Positions 54,150 through 64,000 of a DNA stretch of 64,000 nucleotides are shown here, piece after piece. The stretch lies in contig NZ_FRCR01000007.1 of the NCBI RefSeq assembly GCF_900142995.1, positions 62,001 to 126,000 on the forward strand, written 5' to 3'. The position numbers were made by a program, and so were the translations under genes. This DNA comes from Caldanaerovirga acetigignens (GTDB lineage Bacteria; Bacillota; Thermosediminibacteria; Thermosediminibacterales; Thermosediminibacteraceae). Within the stretch, counting starts at the first letter, position 1. Each line of letters starts with the position of its first letter. The notes beneath the pieces are model-generated. The model saw only the letters and a program-made list of their open reading frames with translations. It was not told the origin of the DNA and did no database searches.

Positions 54150-54447
54150 ATTCGCATTTATTCTCTATATGAATAATATATGTCACCGGAGGAAAAAACA
54201 TTATAAAAAATCCTTATAAGTTTTTTTATATCAAATTTTGGTACAAGACGCAATACCTTCGAGGGTAATTTCGAGATTTTTTTCGAAAAAACACGAGAGA
54301 TTTTAAGATAATACCGGTTTCGGCAGCAAAGCCGATTAATAGCAACATAAGGCGGTAAAATTTTTCATTCCTTTAAATTTGCTTTTGTTATATAAGAGGA
54401 GTAAGGTTTAATAAAGAATTCGGAGTTTGCAAAGAAGGTGATTAAAA
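54150..54447. other. Intergenic region between thiT riboswitch and V-ATPase operon
   Basis: About 300 bases with no ORF. It must carry divergent promoters: thiT leftward and the ATPase operon rightward. An imperfect palindrome around a T-run (TTTCGAG..CGAAAA, 54269-54290) and AT-rich tracts are visible; no unambiguous -35/-10 pair was found for the plus strand. Confidence 0.4.
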
Positions 54448-54783
54448 TTGGAGGACAAGGTCATAGAACAGGCCATCGAGCGCTTCATTGAGATAGACGG
54501 CAAAGCCGCCAACATAAAGGAAACAAGGGAGAAAAATTTAGCCGAACTCGAATCCAAATACCGACGGGAAATCCAGGATATGATAGAAAATTTCAATCAA
54601 AAAATAGATGAAAAAGTAAATGAAATTTATTCGAAGGCATTAAGTGAAGGCAACCGCGAAGTTGAAGAACTGAAAAAAAGAGCAAGAGAACTTATAAAAA
54701 CCATGGAGACAAAATACCTCGAAATAAAGGAAGAAATCATAAATAAATTTTTAAGCGAGATATTTGATATAAAGAGGTTTTGA
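54448..54783 (+). CDS. V/A-type ATP synthase peripheral-stalk subunit (G/H type)
   Basis: A 111-residue, almost entirely coiled-coil protein (KETREKNLAELESKYRREIQ, AKE-rich heptads). It should pair with subunit E in the peripheral stalk. TTG start with AAGGTG. First gene of the operon; overlaps the next coding frame by four bases if TTG 54780 were used there. Confidence 0.8.
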   Translation: MEDKVIEQAIERFIEIDGKAANIKETREKNLAELESKYRREIQDMIENFNQKIDEKVNEIYSKALSEGNREVEELKKRARELIKTMETKYLEIKEEIINKFLSEIFDIKRF

Positions 54784-54785
54784 TT

Positions 54786-55829
54786 ATGGACAGGGTTACG
54801 CGTTTTGCAGCGGTAAATACGAAAATTAAAGCGATGGAGCGCGATTTTTTGAATAGCGAGCATTACATCGAAATGCTCCGCCAAAGGTCCATCCAGGACC
54901 TCGCCGCTTACCTTAAGGAAAACACTCCCTATAGCAAGTTTCTAAATGGCATAAATCCAGAAACAATAAATAGAAGAACCCTTGAGGAAGTTTTAAAGCG
55001 AAACATGGTAAAGAATCTCGATAAACTTCTTTATTTTTTTCACGACAATTACAGAGATTTTTTGAAGGTTTTGTTTCTCAAGTATGAAATAGCGGATCTA
55101 AAAAATTTTGCAAGAGATATTTATAACAACTCCAAGAGCGAAGTTGCGGTAGATTCTTATTCCTTCATAGGTAAATACAGCAAGGTGTCGTTAGATATAC
55201 TCCAGAAGGCATCTAGCTTAAGAGATTTTATCCTGGCCCTCAAAGGGTCGGAGTTTTACGAATATCTGAAGCCTCTACTGGACGGCAAAAGAGAAAACCT
55301 GTTCAGGATGGAAATGTCACTCGATTCTTCTTATTTCAGCATTCTAAAGAAAAGCTCGGAAAAACTCGACAAAAGCGATAGAGTAATAATCGAAAAATGG
55401 GAAGGCATAGTGTCAGATTTATACAACCTTCAGTGGATATACAGGGGCAAAAAGTTTTACATGTTATCTCCGGAAGAACTCCTGAATTACACCATAGACA
55501 TGGGTGAACGCATAAATTTTTCGAGGCGCAGGGAACTTTGTTATTCCAAAAATCTAGAAGAACTGAAAAGTAAGGCGGACGAACTCGGTTTTGGCTTTCT
55601 GTTTAAAAAGGACGAAACCAGCGACATTTTTATGGAGCGAAGGATCAATAGATTTTTGTTTTACAAACTCAGAGCCCTTTCCAGGCGCTACCCCATGAGC
55701 ATAATACAGTCCGTTGCATACACGTGGTTTTTAGACTTCGAAGTCCGGGATATTTTTTCCATAGCAGAGTGCATTAGGTACAATCTATCTCCGGAAGAAG
55801 CCGGGAAGTTTCTGATAAGGGCTGTATAA
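54786..55829 (+). CDS. ntpC: V/A-type ATP synthase subunit C
   Basis: A 347-residue helical protein of the vATP-synt_AC39 family (MLRQRSIQDLAAYLKENTPY, LKYEIADLKNFARDIY, FDFEVRDIFSIAECIRYNLS-type end). It links the rotor axle to the membrane ring. I start at ATG 54786 (AAAGAGG site) rather than TTG 54780. Confidence 0.9.
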   Translation: MDRVTRFAAVNTKIKAMERDFLNSEHYIEMLRQRSIQDLAAYLKENTPYSKFLNGINPETINRRTLEEVLKRNMVKNLDKLLYFFHDNYRDFLKVLFLKYEIADLKNFARDIYNNSKSEVAVDSYSFIGKYSKVSLDILQKASSLRDFILALKGSEFYEYLKPLLDGKRENLFRMEMSLDSSYFSILKKSSEKLDKSDRVIIEKWEGIVSDLYNLQWIYRGKKFYMLSPEELLNYTIDMGERINFSRRRELCYSKNLEELKSKADELGFGFLFKKDETSDIFMERRINRFLFYKLRALSRRYPMSIIQSVAYTWFLDFEVRDIFSIAECIRYNLSPEEAGKFLIRAV

Positions 55830-55845
55830 CTAGGAGGCGAAGGCG

Positions 55846-57882
55846 ATGGCGATAGAAAAGATGAAGTTGATAGGGATTATAGGTAACATCAATAAAATGA
55901 ATAAAATTTTGCGTCTCATCATATTAAACGGCACCCTGCACCTAATTAATTCACTGAACAGAATAAGTTCGGAAGATTTCGTGCTCCCACCGAGCGAAGA
56001 AAATATAAAAGCATTAGAAGAAATACCTTACCTTAAACCGTATACATCCCGGCGGGACTTTTCGAGAGAGGAAGAGATAATCAAAAACCTCATCGGAATT
56101 TTTAATTTAGGGCCCGAGATAAAAGGGGAATATCTCGGACAGGACTATGAATTCGACGATTTCATGAAGCAGATTTTCAACGTATATTCTACCGTCCATT
56201 CCATAGCCGAAAGTATAGAAGACAGGAGAAGATCCATAGAACAAAAAAGGATTTATATAGACAATCTGAGATACCTGGAAAAATACAAAGTGAATATCGG
56301 AAAACTGGTCAATATGAAACTGCTGAGTTTCAAGTTGATAAGACTTTCTAAAGAAAATTACTCAAAACTCAAGAAAAACTACGAAAACATCCCTGCTGTG
56401 GTCCTGAAAATAACCGACGAGGGCAAAAACGTGGTAGTCGCTTCAATAACGTCGAAAAGCCTAGAAGAAACCGTAGAAAGAATATTCAGCTCGCTTAATT
56501 TCACAGAGCTTCCCCTCCCTGAAAATTTTAATTGCAGCTCTAAATCCGCCATAAAAGAGCTAGAAGAAAGCATCGCCGAAGATAGAAAATTCATAGATTC
56601 CATGCAAAAGTCGATAGAAAATTACAAAAACAACTATGCTATCGAAATCGAGAAAGCTTACGCAAGGCTGGAAATGGAAAAGAAAGTCGAGGAGGTCAAA
56701 ACCTCCTTAGCCATAGGAAAGAAGCTCTTTTTCATGTTCGGATTTGTTCCGGAAAGCAGTGCAGAGCAGCTCAAATCAGAACTTAAAGCTACATTCGGAG
56801 AGGATGTAATAATAATCCTGGAAGATGTTGATAAAAAATCGCCGGGTCTTACACCGCCCACGAAGTTGCGGAACATTGCAATTATAAAGCCTTTCGAAGA
56901 AATGGTAAAGATGTACGGGGTACCGGCTTACAACGAAAAAGACCCGACTGCATTTTTCGCCTTAAGCTACCTTCTGCTGTTCGGCGCCATGTTCGGCGAC
57001 CTCGGCCAGGGCCTCGTGCTTTTTACCGCAGGAATTTTGCTTAGATTATTTAAAAAGTCCATGGCCGTCTTCGGCGGAATCCTCGCCAGCCTCGGCTTGA
57101 GCTCCATGATATTCGGTATCCTTTACGGAAGCTTTTTCGGGTCGGAGGAAGTCATACCGGCCCTGCTAGTAAGGCCTATGGCCAACATCAATCTGATTCT
57201 CGCAGGAGCAGTAGGTCTCGGGATAATATTAATAATCCTCGGATTTCTATACAGCATCCTAAATTCATACATAGAAAAAAACCTGGAAGAAGCATTGTTT
57301 GGCAGGAACGGCATCGCCGGTTTTGTATTTTACATTCTTCTCATTTATATGGTTTACGTTTTTGCCGCAGGAAAGAGCGGTCTTCCTCCAACATTGCTTT
57401 CCTCAACGGCGGCCATTATAGTTTTAATGGTTTTTAAAAAGCCTCTGTCCAGCAGGTTAACCGGAACGAAGGTGCTCTATCACGACTCGCCGGTGGATTA
57501 CTATATCGAAGAAGGATTTGGAGTTCTCGAGACGGTCCTTTCCGCAATGTCTAATACTATTTCCTTTATACGCGTGGGCGCTTTTGCTCTGAACCACGCT
57601 GGACTATATATAGCTTTCGCCACTATGGCTGAAATGACAAATTCCGGAACGGGAAGTTTACTGTTATTGGTAATAGGAAATATAATCATTATCTGCCTGG
57701 AAGGTTTAATCGTCTTCATTCAAGCTTTGAGGCTCGAGTACTATGAGTTATTCAGCAAATACTTCAGGGGAGATGGTATCGAATATGAGCCCATAAAAAT
57801 CAATTTATCTATCTCAAAATCAATATCTTTAATGAGAAGACACTCTTTAAAACGCAATATAAGCGCAAATTACGCATTTTAA
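55846..57882 (+). CDS. ntpI: V/A-type ATP synthase subunit I
   Basis: 678 residues: a cytoplasmic helical half (~1-340) and seven to eight membrane helices containing the ion-path region (LLLFGAMFGDLGQGLVLF; later NTISFIRVGAFALNHAGLYI, where the arginine is the expected stator residue). Forms the stator half-channel against the K ring. Confidence 0.95.
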   Translation: MAIEKMKLIGIIGNINKMNKILRLIILNGTLHLINSLNRISSEDFVLPPSEENIKALEEIPYLKPYTSRRDFSREEEIIKNLIGIFNLGPEIKGEYLGQDYEFDDFMKQIFNVYSTVHSIAESIEDRRRSIEQKRIYIDNLRYLEKYKVNIGKLVNMKLLSFKLIRLSKENYSKLKKNYENIPAVVLKITDEGKNVVVASITSKSLEETVERIFSSLNFTELPLPENFNCSSKSAIKELEESIAEDRKFIDSMQKSIENYKNNYAIEIEKAYARLEMEKKVEEVKTSLAIGKKLFFMFGFVPESSAEQLKSELKATFGEDVIIILEDVDKKSPGLTPPTKLRNIAIIKPFEEMVKMYGVPAYNEKDPTAFFALSYLLLFGAMFGDLGQGLVLFTAGILLRLFKKSMAVFGGILASLGLSSMIFGILYGSFFGSEEVIPALLVRPMANINLILAGAVGLGIILIILGFLYSILNSYIEKNLEEALFGRNGIAGFVFYILLIYMVYVFAAGKSGLPPTLLSSTAAIIVLMVFKKPLSSRLTGTKVLYHDSPVDYYIEEGFGVLETVLSAMSNTISFIRVGAFALNHAGLYIAFATMAEMTNSGTGSLLLLVIGNIIIICLEGLIVFIQALRLEYYELFSKYFRGDGIEYEPIKINLSISKSISLMRRHSLKRNISANYAF

Positions 57883-57899
57883 AATTTGGAGGGATAAAA

Positions 57900-58304
57900 A
57901 TGTATGCAATAGTTTTGATGGCGATGATCATTTCTGCAGTAACTTGTGCTTTAGGCTTTTACTTCCATCTTGACAAAGAAAAAACAAAAAAAGTGTTAAG
58001 GTGGAGCATAACCCTATATGCCGCCCTGATTGCAGTTTTTCTGATGTTCGTAATGCCCGCCCAGGTGAAAGCAGCCGGCGATAATTCTTCTTCCTCAGGC
58101 CTCGCATTCATCGCAGCCGCGATTTCTACCGGCCTTGCCACCATCGGCGCGGGCTATGCTGTGGGAGCTGTAGGCTCTTCGGCGCTGGGAGCGGTTTCCG
58201 AAGACCCAAAAATCCTCGGGAAAACTCTAATTTACGTGGGCCTTGCCGAAGGAATAGCGATATACGGCCTTATCGTTTCAATAATGATCCTGGGCAGCCT
58301 ATGA
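57900..58304 (+). CDS. ntpK: V/A-type ATP synthase subunit K (proteolipid)
   Basis: 134 residues. Two N-terminal helices (YAIVLMAMIISAVTCALGFY; SITLYAALIAVFLMFVMPAQ) precede a single c-type hairpin (FIAAAISTGLATIGAGYAVG; IYVGLAEGIAIYGLIVSIMI). The ion-carrying Glu is in GLAEGIAIYGL. The Gln that coordinates Na+ in the first hairpin helix of sodium-type rotors is not seen, so protons are more likely, but this is tentative. Its N-terminal pair is unusual for a bare c subunit and may include a cleaved or insertion-helper segment. Confidence 0.88.
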   Translation: MYAIVLMAMIISAVTCALGFYFHLDKEKTKKVLRWSITLYAALIAVFLMFVMPAQVKAAGDNSSSSGLAFIAAAISTGLATIGAGYAVGAVGSSALGAVSEDPKILGKTLIYVGLAEGIAIYGLIVSIMILGSL

Positions 58305-58314
58305 GGGATGGAAT

Positions 58315-58623
58315 ATGAAAGCTCTCGTTTTAAGCGACAACATGGACACTTTAACCGGCATGAGGCTGGCCGGGATTGACGGTAAAATAATACACGAAAG
58401 AAGCGAACTTATAAGTGAACTTAACGAGATTTATCAAAAAAAAGATATAGGCCTCGTCATAATAACCGAAAGCCTCGCAGAAAAAGCCAAAGATGAAATA
58501 AGTCTATTAAAACTCAAAAAGGGACCCCCCATAATAATCGAGGTCCCCGACAGGCAGGGCAGCCGGCGTCCGCCCGATTTTTTAACGAGGTACATCAAAG
58601 AATCGGTCGGAATCAAAATTTGA
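58315..58623 (+). CDS. ntpG: V/A-type ATP synthase subunit F
   Basis: A 102-residue Rossmann-like protein (MKALVLSDNMDTLTGMRLAG, DIGLVIITESLAEKAKDEI, PPIIIEVPDRQGSRRP). It belongs to the central stalk and regulates the motor in Thermus-type enzymes. Begins 10 bases after subunit K. Confidence 0.92.
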   Translation: MKALVLSDNMDTLTGMRLAGIDGKIIHERSELISELNEIYQKKDIGLVIITESLAEKAKDEISLLKLKKGPPIIIEVPDRQGSRRPPDFLTRYIKESVGIKI

Positions 58624-58632
58624 GGTGAGAAT

Positions 58633-59262
58633 ATGGCGACTACTATTGACGACAAAATATCCCTTTTTACGAAAGTCATTTTTGAAAAGCTGGAAAATGA
58701 ATACGGCGAAAAAAAACAAAGGCTGATAGAACGCTATGAGGCCGAAAAGTCCGCCGTTGAGGCAAAACTAAAGAAAAAATTGGAAGAAAGAATTTCCGAA
58801 GCCAGCCGGGATGCAAACGTAAAAAAGGATCAGACGGTTTCAAAAGCAAAGGCCGAAGCTCATTTTGAAGTACTGAGAAAAAGGGAAGAACTCCTTGAGA
58901 GGCTCTACGATGAGATAAGAGAGAAAATAAGACATTTCCTGGACACTCCCGAGTATCTGGACTTTTTGAAGGGCGCCCTAATTCGCGTGACGTCCCGTTT
59001 CCCAAGGGATGAGAAAGTGTATTACATCCTCACACCTGACGACTTTCGCAAACACGAACAGGAGATAAGGAGTTTCCTGCAGTCCTTGAAACCTGAGGGT
59101 GAATTTGAAGTCGTCATCGGTGATAGCAACATGCTCGGCGGGGTCATTGCAAGAAGCCAAAGCGGTCGAATAGAGGTGGACTTATCCTTCGAAACCCTTT
59201 TGAGGGAAAATCGCGCAAGACTTGCGCAGCTTTTATTTTCTCAGTTAGGCCTGGAGGTGTGA
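58633..59262 (+). CDS. ntpE: V/A-type ATP synthase subunit E
   Basis: A 209-residue peripheral-stalk subunit: N-terminal coiled coil (RLIERYEAEKSAVEAKLKKK) and a C-terminal alpha/beta head (LGGVIARSQSGRIEVDLSFE). Partner of the small coiled-coil subunit. Confidence 0.92.
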   Translation: MATTIDDKISLFTKVIFEKLENEYGEKKQRLIERYEAEKSAVEAKLKKKLEERISEASRDANVKKDQTVSKAKAEAHFEVLRKREELLERLYDEIREKIRHFLDTPEYLDFLKGALIRVTSRFPRDEKVYYILTPDDFRKHEQEIRSFLQSLKPEGEFEVVIGDSNMLGGVIARSQSGRIEVDLSFETLLRENRARLAQLLFSQLGLEV

Positions 59263-59265
59263 TGA

Positions 59266-61029
59266 ATGCAGGAAGGAAAGATAATCTACATCAACGGCCC
59301 CGTCGTCAGAGCTTCAGGCATGAGAGGATTTACCATGAGAGAAATGGTCATGGTGGGCGAAAAAAAACTCATCGGCGAGGTCATTGCTCTGAATAAAGAT
59401 GTGGCTACGATTCAGGTTTACGAAGAAACTTCCGGAGTTCGCGTCGGAGAACCCGTCATAGGCACAGGCAAACCTTTGACGGTAAAGCTAGGTCCCGGAA
59501 TTATAGGGAATATTTTCGACGGCATAGAAAGACCGCTTTCGCGGATATACAAAGAAGGCTCAGCTTTTATACCTCCCGGCATCGGCCTCATATCCCTGGA
59601 CGAAGAAAAGCGGTGGGATGTGGAAATTCTCGCAAAAGAGGGAGATTACTTAAATGAGGGCGAGGTATTTGCAGAAGTCGCGGAAACTTCTATGATAGTC
59701 CACAAAGTAATGGTTCCTCCGGGGATAAAAGGCAGGGTAATAAGTATAAAATCAAGCGGGAGCTACACCATCAATGAGGTTTTGGCAGTGCTAGAAGATG
59801 AGGGTAAAACCTTTGAACTCAGGATGTGCCAGGAGTGGCCGGTGAGGGAACCTCGCCCGGTTAAAAAGAGAATGGCGATTGAAAAACTCCTTGTGACGGG
59901 ACAGAGGGTAATAGACACCTTTTTCCCGCTGGCCAAGGGAGGAACCGCAGCCATACCTGGAGGGTTCGGGACCGGCAAAACCATTACCCAACACCAGTTG
60001 GCAAAGTGGAGCGATGCGGATATCATCGTCTATATCGGCTGCGGTGAACGCGGCAATGAAATGACCGAGGTGCTGGAAGATTTTCCAAAACTTGAAGACC
60101 CGAGGACCGGAAAACCCCTCATGGATAGAACCGTGCTCATTGCCAACACCTCTAACATGCCGGTTGCTGCCCGCGAAGCTTCTATATACACAGGCATAAC
60201 CATTGCCGAATATTTTAGGGATATGGGATATAATGTAGCCTTAATGGCCGACTCCACCTCCCGCTGGGCCGAAGCCCTGCGGGAAATAGCGGGTAGACTG
60301 GAAGAAATGCCGGCCGAGGAAGGTTATCCTGCCTATCTTGGGTCAAGGCTCGCTCAGTTTTACGAAAGGGCCGGTTACTTTGAAAATCTAAGCGGCAGCG
60401 AAGGGTCGATTACCATCATAGGAGCCGTTTCTCCAGCCGGCGGCGACTTTTCCGAACCCGTCACACAGGCAACGAAGAGGGTTGTCGGAGCATTTATAGC
60501 CCTAGACAAGGAACTAGCTCACGCGCGGCATTTCCCGGCTATAAACTGGCTTTTATCTTATAGCGGATATGTAAAGATGCTGGGCGATTGGTACGCTCAA
60601 AACGTAGCCGATGACTTTTTGAGCCTCAGGGCGAAAATGCTTAGTCTTCTCCGAGAAGAGAACAAGCTGATGGATATAGTGAAGCTCGTGGGAGAGGACG
60701 TTCTTCCCGATGACCAAAGGCTGGTGCTGGAAATAGCAAGGGTTCTTAAAATGGCATATCTGCAGCAGAACGCCTATCACAAAGAAGATTCATTTGTACC
60801 CTTAAAGAGGCAGTATAAAATGCTGAAGGTCATCGAAAAACTATACGACAGGGCTTCTTCCTCGATAAAAAAAGGAATCCCCCTAGCAAAAGTGAAAAAC
60901 GAGGCGCTCTTCAACGATATTATAATGATGAAATACAACCTCAATTTTGAAGACCTTTCCAGTAAAGTCGACGAGTATTTCGATAAGTTGGAAAGCATGT
61001 ACAAAGAAGGTGCTCAATATGAAAGTTAA
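59266..61029 (+). CDS. ntpA: V/A-type ATP synthase catalytic subunit A
   Basis: 587 residues with the P-loop GGFGTGKT near residue 231, [13 protein letters not shown], the [13 protein letters not shown] catalytic block and [20 protein letters not shown]. It hydrolyses or makes ATP at the A/B interface. The non-homologous region expected of A subunits (~115-180) is present. Overlaps subunit B by 11 bases. Confidence 0.97.
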   Translation: MQEGKIIYINGPVVRASGMRGFTMREMVMVGEKKLIGEVIALNKDVATIQVYEETSGVRVGEPVIGTGKPLTVKLGPGIIGNIFDGIERPLSRIYKEGSAFIPPGIGLISLDEEKRWDVEILAKEGDYLNEGEVFAEVAETSMIVHKVMVPPGIKGRVISIKSSGSYTINEVLAVLEDEGKTFELRMCQEWPVREPRPVKKRMAIEKLLVTGQRVIDTFFPLAKGGTAAIPGGFGTGKTITQHQLAKWSDADIIVYIGCGERGNEMTEVLEDFPKLEDPRTGKPLMDRTVLIANTSNMPVAAREASIYTGITIAEYFRDMGYNVALMADSTSRWAEALREIAGRLEEMPAEEGYPAYLGSRLAQFYERAGYFENLSGSEGSITIIGAVSPAGGDFSEPVTQATKRVVGAFIALDKELAHARHFPAINWLLSYSGYVKMLGDWYAQNVADDFLSLRAKMLSLLREENKLMDIVKLVGEDVLPDDQRLVLEIARVLKMAYLQQNAYHKEDSFVPLKRQYKMLKVIEKLYDRASSSIKKGIPLAKVKNEALFNDIIMMKYNLNFEDLSSKVDEYFDKLESMYKEGAQYES

Positions 61030-62392
61030 ATATATTAAATTAGAACAAGTTGAAGGACCGCTAATCGTTTTGCAGGACGTAAAAGAGGCAGCCTACGATG
61101 AAATAGTAGAGATAGAAGTCCCGGGTAGAGGAATGCGAATGGGGAAGGTAGTTGAGATAAGCGGTGACAAGGTGATCATCCAAGTTTTCGAAGGGACTTC
61201 CGGTATTTCCTTGGACAAAGTAAGTGTGAGTTTCACCGGAAGTCCAATGCGCATACCACTTTCAAAAGAGATCCTGGGCCGCATCTTCAACGGCATTGCA
61301 AAGCCAATAGACGGCGCAGGAGAAATTTATTCCGAAAAGACCTATGACATCAACGGTCGACCCATCAATCCCGTGGCAAGGTTGTATCCGAGGAATTTCA
61401 TAAGAACAGGTATTTCTGCCATAGACGGCCTTATCACCCTTATTCGTGGCCAAAAGCTTCCCATATTTTCCGGCGACGGCCTTCCCCATAACGAACTGGC
61501 GGCTCAAATAGTCCGCCAGGCCGGTATTTCCGGAGAGGAGTCCAAAAATTTCGCGGTAGTCTTCGCGGCCATGGGTATAAAACACGACGAAGCCGACTTT
61601 TTCGTGAGAAGCTTCGAAGAAGCGGGAGTAATGGACAGGGTGGTGATGTTTTTAAATCTGGCCGACGACCCCGTAGTGGAAAGGATTATAACACCGAGGT
61701 GTGCCCTTACCGCCGCAGAATACCTGGCCTTTGAGCGGGGTATGCATGTGCTTGTAATAATGACCGATATGACCAGTTATTGCGATGCTCTGAGGGAAAT
61801 ATCATCCGCCCGGGAGGAAGTACCTTCGAGGAAAGGGTACCCGGGTTACATGTATTCGGACCTGGCTACGCTTTACGAAAGAGCCGGGATAATAAAGAAT
61901 TCGGGAGGCAGCATCACCCAAATACCGATACTTACGATGCCCAATGACGACATAACCCACCCCATTCCGGACCTCACGGGCTATATAACCGAAGGTCAAA
62001 TCGTGCTTTCAAGGTCCCTGTATCAACTGGGTATCTATCCTCCTATCGATGTCCTGCCTTCCCTTTCCAGGCTTATGAAAGACGGCATCGGTGCCGAGTA
62101 CACGAGGGAGGACCATCCAGACCTGGCAAACCAAATATTCGCTGCATATTCAAGGGTGCAAGAGGTCAGAGCTCTAGCCCAGGTCATAGGAGAAGAGGAA
62201 CTTTCTGAAACGGACAAATGCTACATGGAATTCGGCCGGAGGTTCGAAAGGATTTTCCTTTCCCAAAAGTTCGACGAAAACAGGAGCATAGAAAAGACCC
62301 TTGACATTTTATGGGAACTATTAAAGGTTCTGCCAAGGTCCGAAATAACGAGAATAGACCCCGCCCTCGTCAACAAATACCTGGGGAAGTGA
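61019..62392 (+). CDS. ntpB: V/A-type ATP synthase subunit B
   Basis: A 457-residue non-catalytic subunit without a functional P-loop ([18 protein letters not shown] instead), with [20 protein letters not shown]. The frame is open to 60947, but ATG 61019 is the family start ([14 protein letters not shown]) and overlaps the A stop. Confidence 0.96.
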   Translation: MKVKYIKLEQVEGPLIVLQDVKEAAYDEIVEIEVPGRGMRMGKVVEISGDKVIIQVFEGTSGISLDKVSVSFTGSPMRIPLSKEILGRIFNGIAKPIDGAGEIYSEKTYDINGRPINPVARLYPRNFIRTGISAIDGLITLIRGQKLPIFSGDGLPHNELAAQIVRQAGISGEESKNFAVVFAAMGIKHDEADFFVRSFEEAGVMDRVVMFLNLADDPVVERIITPRCALTAAEYLAFERGMHVLVIMTDMTSYCDALREISSAREEVPSRKGYPGYMYSDLATLYERAGIIKNSGGSITQIPILTMPNDDITHPIPDLTGYITEGQIVLSRSLYQLGIYPPIDVLPSLSRLMKDGIGAEYTREDHPDLANQIFAAYSRVQEVRALAQVIGEEELSETDKCYMEFGRRFERIFLSQKFDENRSIEKTLDILWELLKVLPRSEITRIDPALVNKYLGK

Positions 62393-62396
62393 GCTT

Positions 62397-63029
62397 ATGA
62401 AGGAAAACGTTGCTCCAACGAAAGCCAATCTAATGGCTGCTGCGTCCGCCCTCGAATTTTCAAAAAAGGGCTACGAGCTTTTGGACAAAAAAAGAAACGT
62501 CCTTATCAGAGAAATGATGGGGCTGATGAAGAGGGCCTCGGAAATTCAGGTTAAGGTGAACCAAATATTCAAAGAAGCATACCAGGCCCTCCAAATGTCA
62601 AATATCACCCTGGGCATTTCCCAGGTTTACGAAGTGGCCAGATCCATTCCTGAAAATTCAGACTTTACTATACTCACCCGCAGTGTAATGGGCGTCGAAA
62701 TTCCCATAGTGAGGTACGAAAAAAAGTCCCTCGACCACTACTATAGTTTTTACCACACTAATGCGGCTTTGGATTTAGCCCTCAAAAAATTTCACGAGGT
62801 TAAATACTTACTGCTGGAACTTGCTGAAGTGGAAGATTCGGTCTATAAACTCGCCGTTGAAATAAAAAGGACCCAGAAAAGGGCCAATGCACTGAAGAAC
62901 ATACAGATTCCGAAACTTGAGTCCATCGTAAAAACCATATCGGAAATGCTGGAAGAAAAGGAAAGGGAAGATTTTTTCAGGTTGAAAACTTTAAAATCAA
63001 AATTGGGGACTTCTAAAAATTATCCTTAA
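62397..63029 (+). CDS. ntpD: V/A-type ATP synthase subunit D
   Basis: A 210-residue rotor-shaft protein, two long helices (APTKANLMAAASALEFSKKG; RTQKRANALKNIQIPKLESI). Last gene of the operon; its end overlaps the convergent P-type ATPase gene by 17 bases, leaving no room for a terminator between them. Confidence 0.93.
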   Translation: MKENVAPTKANLMAAASALEFSKKGYELLDKKRNVLIREMMGLMKRASEIQVKVNQIFKEAYQALQMSNITLGISQVYEVARSIPENSDFTILTRSVMGVEIPIVRYEKKSLDHYYSFYHTNAALDLALKKFHEVKYLLLELAEVEDSVYKLAVEIKRTQKRANALKNIQIPKLESIVKTISEMLEEKEREDFFRLKTLKSKLGTSKNYP

Positions 63030-64000
63030 ATTTTAAAAGTCGCATACCGTTAATTGTAACAAGTAGTGTAGCACCCATGTCTGCAATAATTGCCAGGTAA
63101 AGCGTAAGCCATCCCGGAAAGGTCGCTGCTATAGCGGCAAATTTTAAAAAAAGCGAAATGAAAATGTTCTGGCGGATAATCCGCCTTGTTTTTTTGCCCA
63201 AACTTACGGTGAGGGCTATCTTTATAAGGTCATCTGTCATCAAGACTACATCTGCAGTTTCAAGGGCTACATCGGTGCCGCTCTGTCCCATAGCTATTCC
63301 CACAGTCGCCGCGGCTAAAGCCGGGGCGTCATTTATGCCGTCGCCTACCATCGCCACATCTTTATACTCCTTTTTCAAATCCTCTAAAACCCTTACTTTC
63401 TCGTGGGGCAAAAGTTCGGCGAAATGTTCATCTACACCTATAATTTTAGATATCGCTCTTGCTGCAGTACGGTTGTCTCCAGTTAGCAAAACCGTCTTTT
63501 TTATCCCTTCACCCTTTAATTTAGCGACAGCCATCTTGCCTGTTTCCCTTACCTCGTCCGACAACGCTATTATGCCCAGGATTTTTTCTTCGGTCCCTAC
63601 AAGCACTGTAGTCTTCCCTTCTTCCTGAATGCGCTTTAACTCCTTTAAAATTTCTCCTGAAATCATTTCTCTTTTTCCAAAGTGTCTCTCATTTCCTATC
63701 AAAATAGTCTCTCCATCCACAACCCCCTTCGTTCCTTTGCCAGCCAAAGCAGTAAAATTTACCGCTGAAGCCATTTCTATTTTACGAATTTGTGCTTCTT
63801 TAACTATAGCTTTTGCTATGGGGTGTTCTGACATTCTTTCGACGCTTGCTGCTTTATATAATACTTCTTCCTGGAATGATGATGCTAGGGGTATCACATC
63901 TGTCACAACAGGAACTCCTTTAGTAAGGGTGCCTGTTTTATCGAACGCAACTACTTTAAGAGCTCCGGCCTTCTCTAATACCTCACCGCCTTTAATAAGA
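63013..64000 (-). CDS. Heavy-metal P1B-type ATPase (C-terminal part; runs off the right edge)
   Basis: The visible C-terminal part begins at the edge with the phosphorylation motif FDKTGTLTKG, then the nucleotide-binding HPIAKAIVKEA (SEHPIAKA), VLLTGDNRTAARAI, the hinge MVGDGINDAPALAAATVGIA, and two final helices (FISLFLKFAAIAATFPGWL; YLAIIADMGATLLVTINGMR). The DMGAT..N element in the last helices is typical of the Zn2+/Cd2+/Pb2+ group (ZntA/CadA). The CPC-like membrane motif lies outside the window. Confidence 0.9.
   Translation of the reverse strand, partial: LIKGGEVLEKAGALKVVAFDKTGTLTKGVPVVTDVIPLASSFQEEVLYKAASVERMSEHPIAKAIVKEAQIRKIEMASAVNFTALAGKGTKGVVDGETILIGNERHFGKREMISGEILKELKRIQEEGKTTVLVGTEEKILGIIALSDEVRETGKMAVAKLKGEGIKKTVLLTGDNRTAARAISKIIGVDEHFAELLPHEKVRVLEDLKKEYKDVAMVGDGINDAPALAAATVGIAMGQSGTDVALETADVVLMTDDLIKIALTVSLGKKTRRIIRQNIFISLFLKFAAIAATFPGWLTLYLAIIADMGATLLVTINGMRLLKFKDNF

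Overview
The window looks like a chromosome segment from a thermophilic, amino-acid-fermenting, low-to-mid GC Gram-positive bacterium (Clostridia, most likely near Thermosediminibacterales/Thermoanaerobacterales). Evidence: a selenium-dependent D-proline reductase (Prd) operon with sigma-54 control, a V/A-type ATP synthase operon, a MinJ/CtpB/FtsEX cluster as in Firmicutes, secondary cell-wall polymer genes, and TPP, FMN and fluoride riboswitches. Genus is inference; no 16S or tRNA gene is present.

Layout. 1-6.9 kb (minus strand): prdC-prdA-small CBO2463-type protein-prdB(Sec)-prdD, driven by a textbook -24/-12 promoter and preceded by the PrdR enhancer-binding regulator. 7.0-12.3 kb: ftsE-ftsX-M23 hydrolase-ctpB-minJ-like, a division/peptidoglycan-hydrolysis set. 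12.4-16.2 kb: ribD-ribE-ribBA-ribH under an FMN riboswitch. 16.3-17.2 kb: plus-strand PflX-like radical SAM gene. 17.2-23.1 kb: a carbohydrate cluster (GT4, alpha/alpha-barrel protein, and a giant glycosyltransferase-GH130 fusion).

23.3-35.2 kb is an AT-rich accessory region. It holds a TetR-controlled ABC-2 exporter with three palindromic operators, two near-identical fluoride riboswitches (27.2 and 33.9 kb), a soluble MCP fused to a PhnD-like binding domain, debris of IS1380 and a second transposase, a truncated PucR regulator, and two overlapping MutS-like ATPase genes downstream of the intact fluoride riboswitch.

35.2-46.4 kb: split transketolase, YitT, and a secondary cell-wall polymer/exopolysaccharide cluster (TagA, CsaB, DUF5693, two GT4 enzymes, O-antigen ligase, DUF4330). 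46.4-50.5 kb: a membrane-anchored hypothetical protein, prfB (programmed frameshift plus a second unexplained frame break) and secA. 50.6-52.6 kb: a possible signalling operon consisting of an unlisted 29-aa hydrophobic peptide, a polytopic HD-GYP protein and a DUF5317 protein. 52.7-54.2 kb: unknown 220-aa protein and thiT with TPP riboswitch. 54.4-63.0 kb (plus strand): nine-gene V/A-ATPase operon, converging on a heavy-metal P-type ATPase cut by the window edge.

Most notable: (1) the fluoride riboswitch/MutS-like pair with a decayed second riboswitch carrying a 34-bp copy of mutS sequence; (2) the peptide/HD-GYP/DUF5317 operon; (3) the MCP-PhnD fusion; (4) the GT-GH130 fusion; (5) prd regulatory details. 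All functional statements come from reading translations and motifs by eye; no database search was run.
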